Source: Methanosaeta sp. UBA80 (GTDB taxonomy: Archaea > Halobacteriota > Methanosarcinia > Methanotrichales > Methanotrichaceae). Taken from it: 6,445 nt of DNA. The position numbers and the translations under genes were made by a program. Shown in pieces: positions 6,016 through 6,445 of this stretch (position 1 is its first letter; every line of letters begins with the position of its first letter). Under the pieces are notes generated by a model. It was not told the DNA's origin, made no database searches, and saw nothing but the letters and a program-made list of their open reading frames with translations. The DNA lies in NCBI GenBank assembly GCA_002505805.1, contig DAWB01000099.1, forward strand, positions 269 through 6,713, given 5' to 3'.

Positions 6016-6116
6016 TAGGGGGGCTCATCGCCGGCGATGCCATCACAGACAACGACATGGGGCTGGCGGATCTGGAGCCGCAGCAAAAGGACCGGCTTCA
6101 AGAAGCTGCTACCTGA
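5958..6116 (+). CDS. 52-aa hypothetical protein containing repeat copy 2
   Basis: The 52-aa product reads plausibly as a folded fragment: DREWVIVYPRRIVGGLIAGD (8-27) gives a strand and a Gly-rich turn. An acidic DNDMGLADLE (31-40) and a charged helix PQQKDRLQEA (41-50) follow. I do not recognise the family. There is no ribosome-binding site before the ATG; the frame is open upstream to a TGA at 5883-5885, but that extension is not gene-like. It could be a small gene or the tail of an older one. The partial, frameshifted second copy at 5558-5633 suggests the region has undergone duplication and decay. Confidence 0.4.
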   Translation: MSRQPLPDREWVIVYPRRIVGGLIAGDAITDNDMGLADLEPQQKDRLQEAAT

Positions 6117-6169
6117 TTGCATATGCGGCACAAATTTTTTTGGCAGCCTTCATTCAGGATGCGGAGGCC

Positions 6170-6341
6170 ATGAAGAAGACCATCGAGATCGATATAAACA
6201 GCAATGATGTGGGCAGCTTCATCATGTTTTTTGCAGGCTGAGATTCTAGAGAGCTATGTGGAAGCCCTTAAGTCCGTAGATAACTGGTGCAAGCCCATCA
6301 TCGACTTCATAGCGAGAAAGGAGTTTCCATTGGAGCGTTAG
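6170..6341 (+). pseudogene. Small gene broken by a one-base insertion in a T-run (56 aa if restored)
   Basis: The frame from ATG 6170 gives MKKTIEIDINSNDVGSFIMF and then stops at TGA 6239-6241 after 23 codons. A different frame is strongly gene-like from there on, with AEILESYVEALKSVDNWC and PIIDFIARKEFPLER, to TAG 6339-6341. Removing one T from the T6 run at 6227-6232 joins the two into one 56-aa protein reading IMFLQAEILES across the junction. A GGAGG (6163-6167) lies only 2 nt before the ATG; the frame is also open further upstream. Either the gene is mutated or the run is a sequencing error. Restored, it would be a mixed helical protein with one cysteine and one tryptophan (residues 40 and 39) and no motif I recognise. 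Confidence 0.55.
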
Positions 6342-6352
6342 CCGTCATTTAC

Positions 6353-6445
6353 CTATAATTCGACAATAATATCATTCACTTGGTATTTTGGAATTGACAT
6401 TAGTGAACCAGCGGCGACGCAACCCGCTGCAAGCAGACGGGGCAT
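6353..6445 (-). CDS. Possible C-terminal tail of a minus-strand gene running off the window
   Basis: The minus-strand frame is open from the window edge to TAG at 6353-6355. It gives 30 codons ending SLMSIPKYQVNDIIVEL. The ending looks gene-like (IPKYQVNDIIVE), the first half (LLAAGCVAAGS) less so. It is too short to assign, and it would be convergent with the broken gene to its left. Confidence 0.25.
   Translation of the reverse strand: MPRLLAAGCVAAGSLMSIPKYQVNDIIVEL

Noticed and set aside
5916..6131. 71-codon minus-strand ORF opposite the repeat copy 2
   Set aside because: It is antisense to a more gene-like frame and has no start signal or motif.

Overview
This window most likely comes from a methanogenic archaeon, plausibly the Methanothrix (Methanosaeta) group. 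The support is indirect: a short SlyD-like archaeal FKBP, AT-rich TATA-like boxes, ribosome-binding sites of the GGTGATC type, and heavy use of AGG/AGA and ATA codons in G+C-rich genes. I recognise the style, not a specific strain.

Left part (1-1053): an AT-rich minus-strand gene encodes a 341-aa DUF4062 protein with a coiled coil and a possible winged-helix tail. It has a good ribosome-binding site and a TATA-like box. About 575 bases without an intact gene follow (1054-1629). That gap holds several small inverted repeats and coding-like but interrupted minus-strand frames, probably a gene relic. A 62-aa cysteine- and tryptophan-rich mini-protein (minus, 1634-1822) then lies divergent from an FKBP-type prolyl isomerase (plus, 1950-2393). 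The two share an intergenic region with a symmetric TATA-like element.

Middle (2391-5459): the FKBP stop codon lies in a strong hairpin. After a 249-base gap comes an RlmJ-like rRNA adenine methyltransferase (COG2961), then 18 bases later a 660-aa Kef-type cation/proton antiporter (membrane domain plus RCK/TrkA-N and TrkA-C). These last two are probably co-transcribed.

Right part (5460-6445): this accessory-looking stretch has no full-size gene. It contains two diverged copies of a 75-bp G+C-rich repeat, a 50-aa acidic ORF, a 52-aa ORF that contains the second repeat copy, a 56-aa gene broken by one extra T in a T-run, and an ORF tail at the window edge. No CRISPR array, tRNA, rRNA or transposase is visible. 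The closest thing to a candidate defence component is the DUF4062 gene; the window shows no partner for it, and I do not claim a new system.
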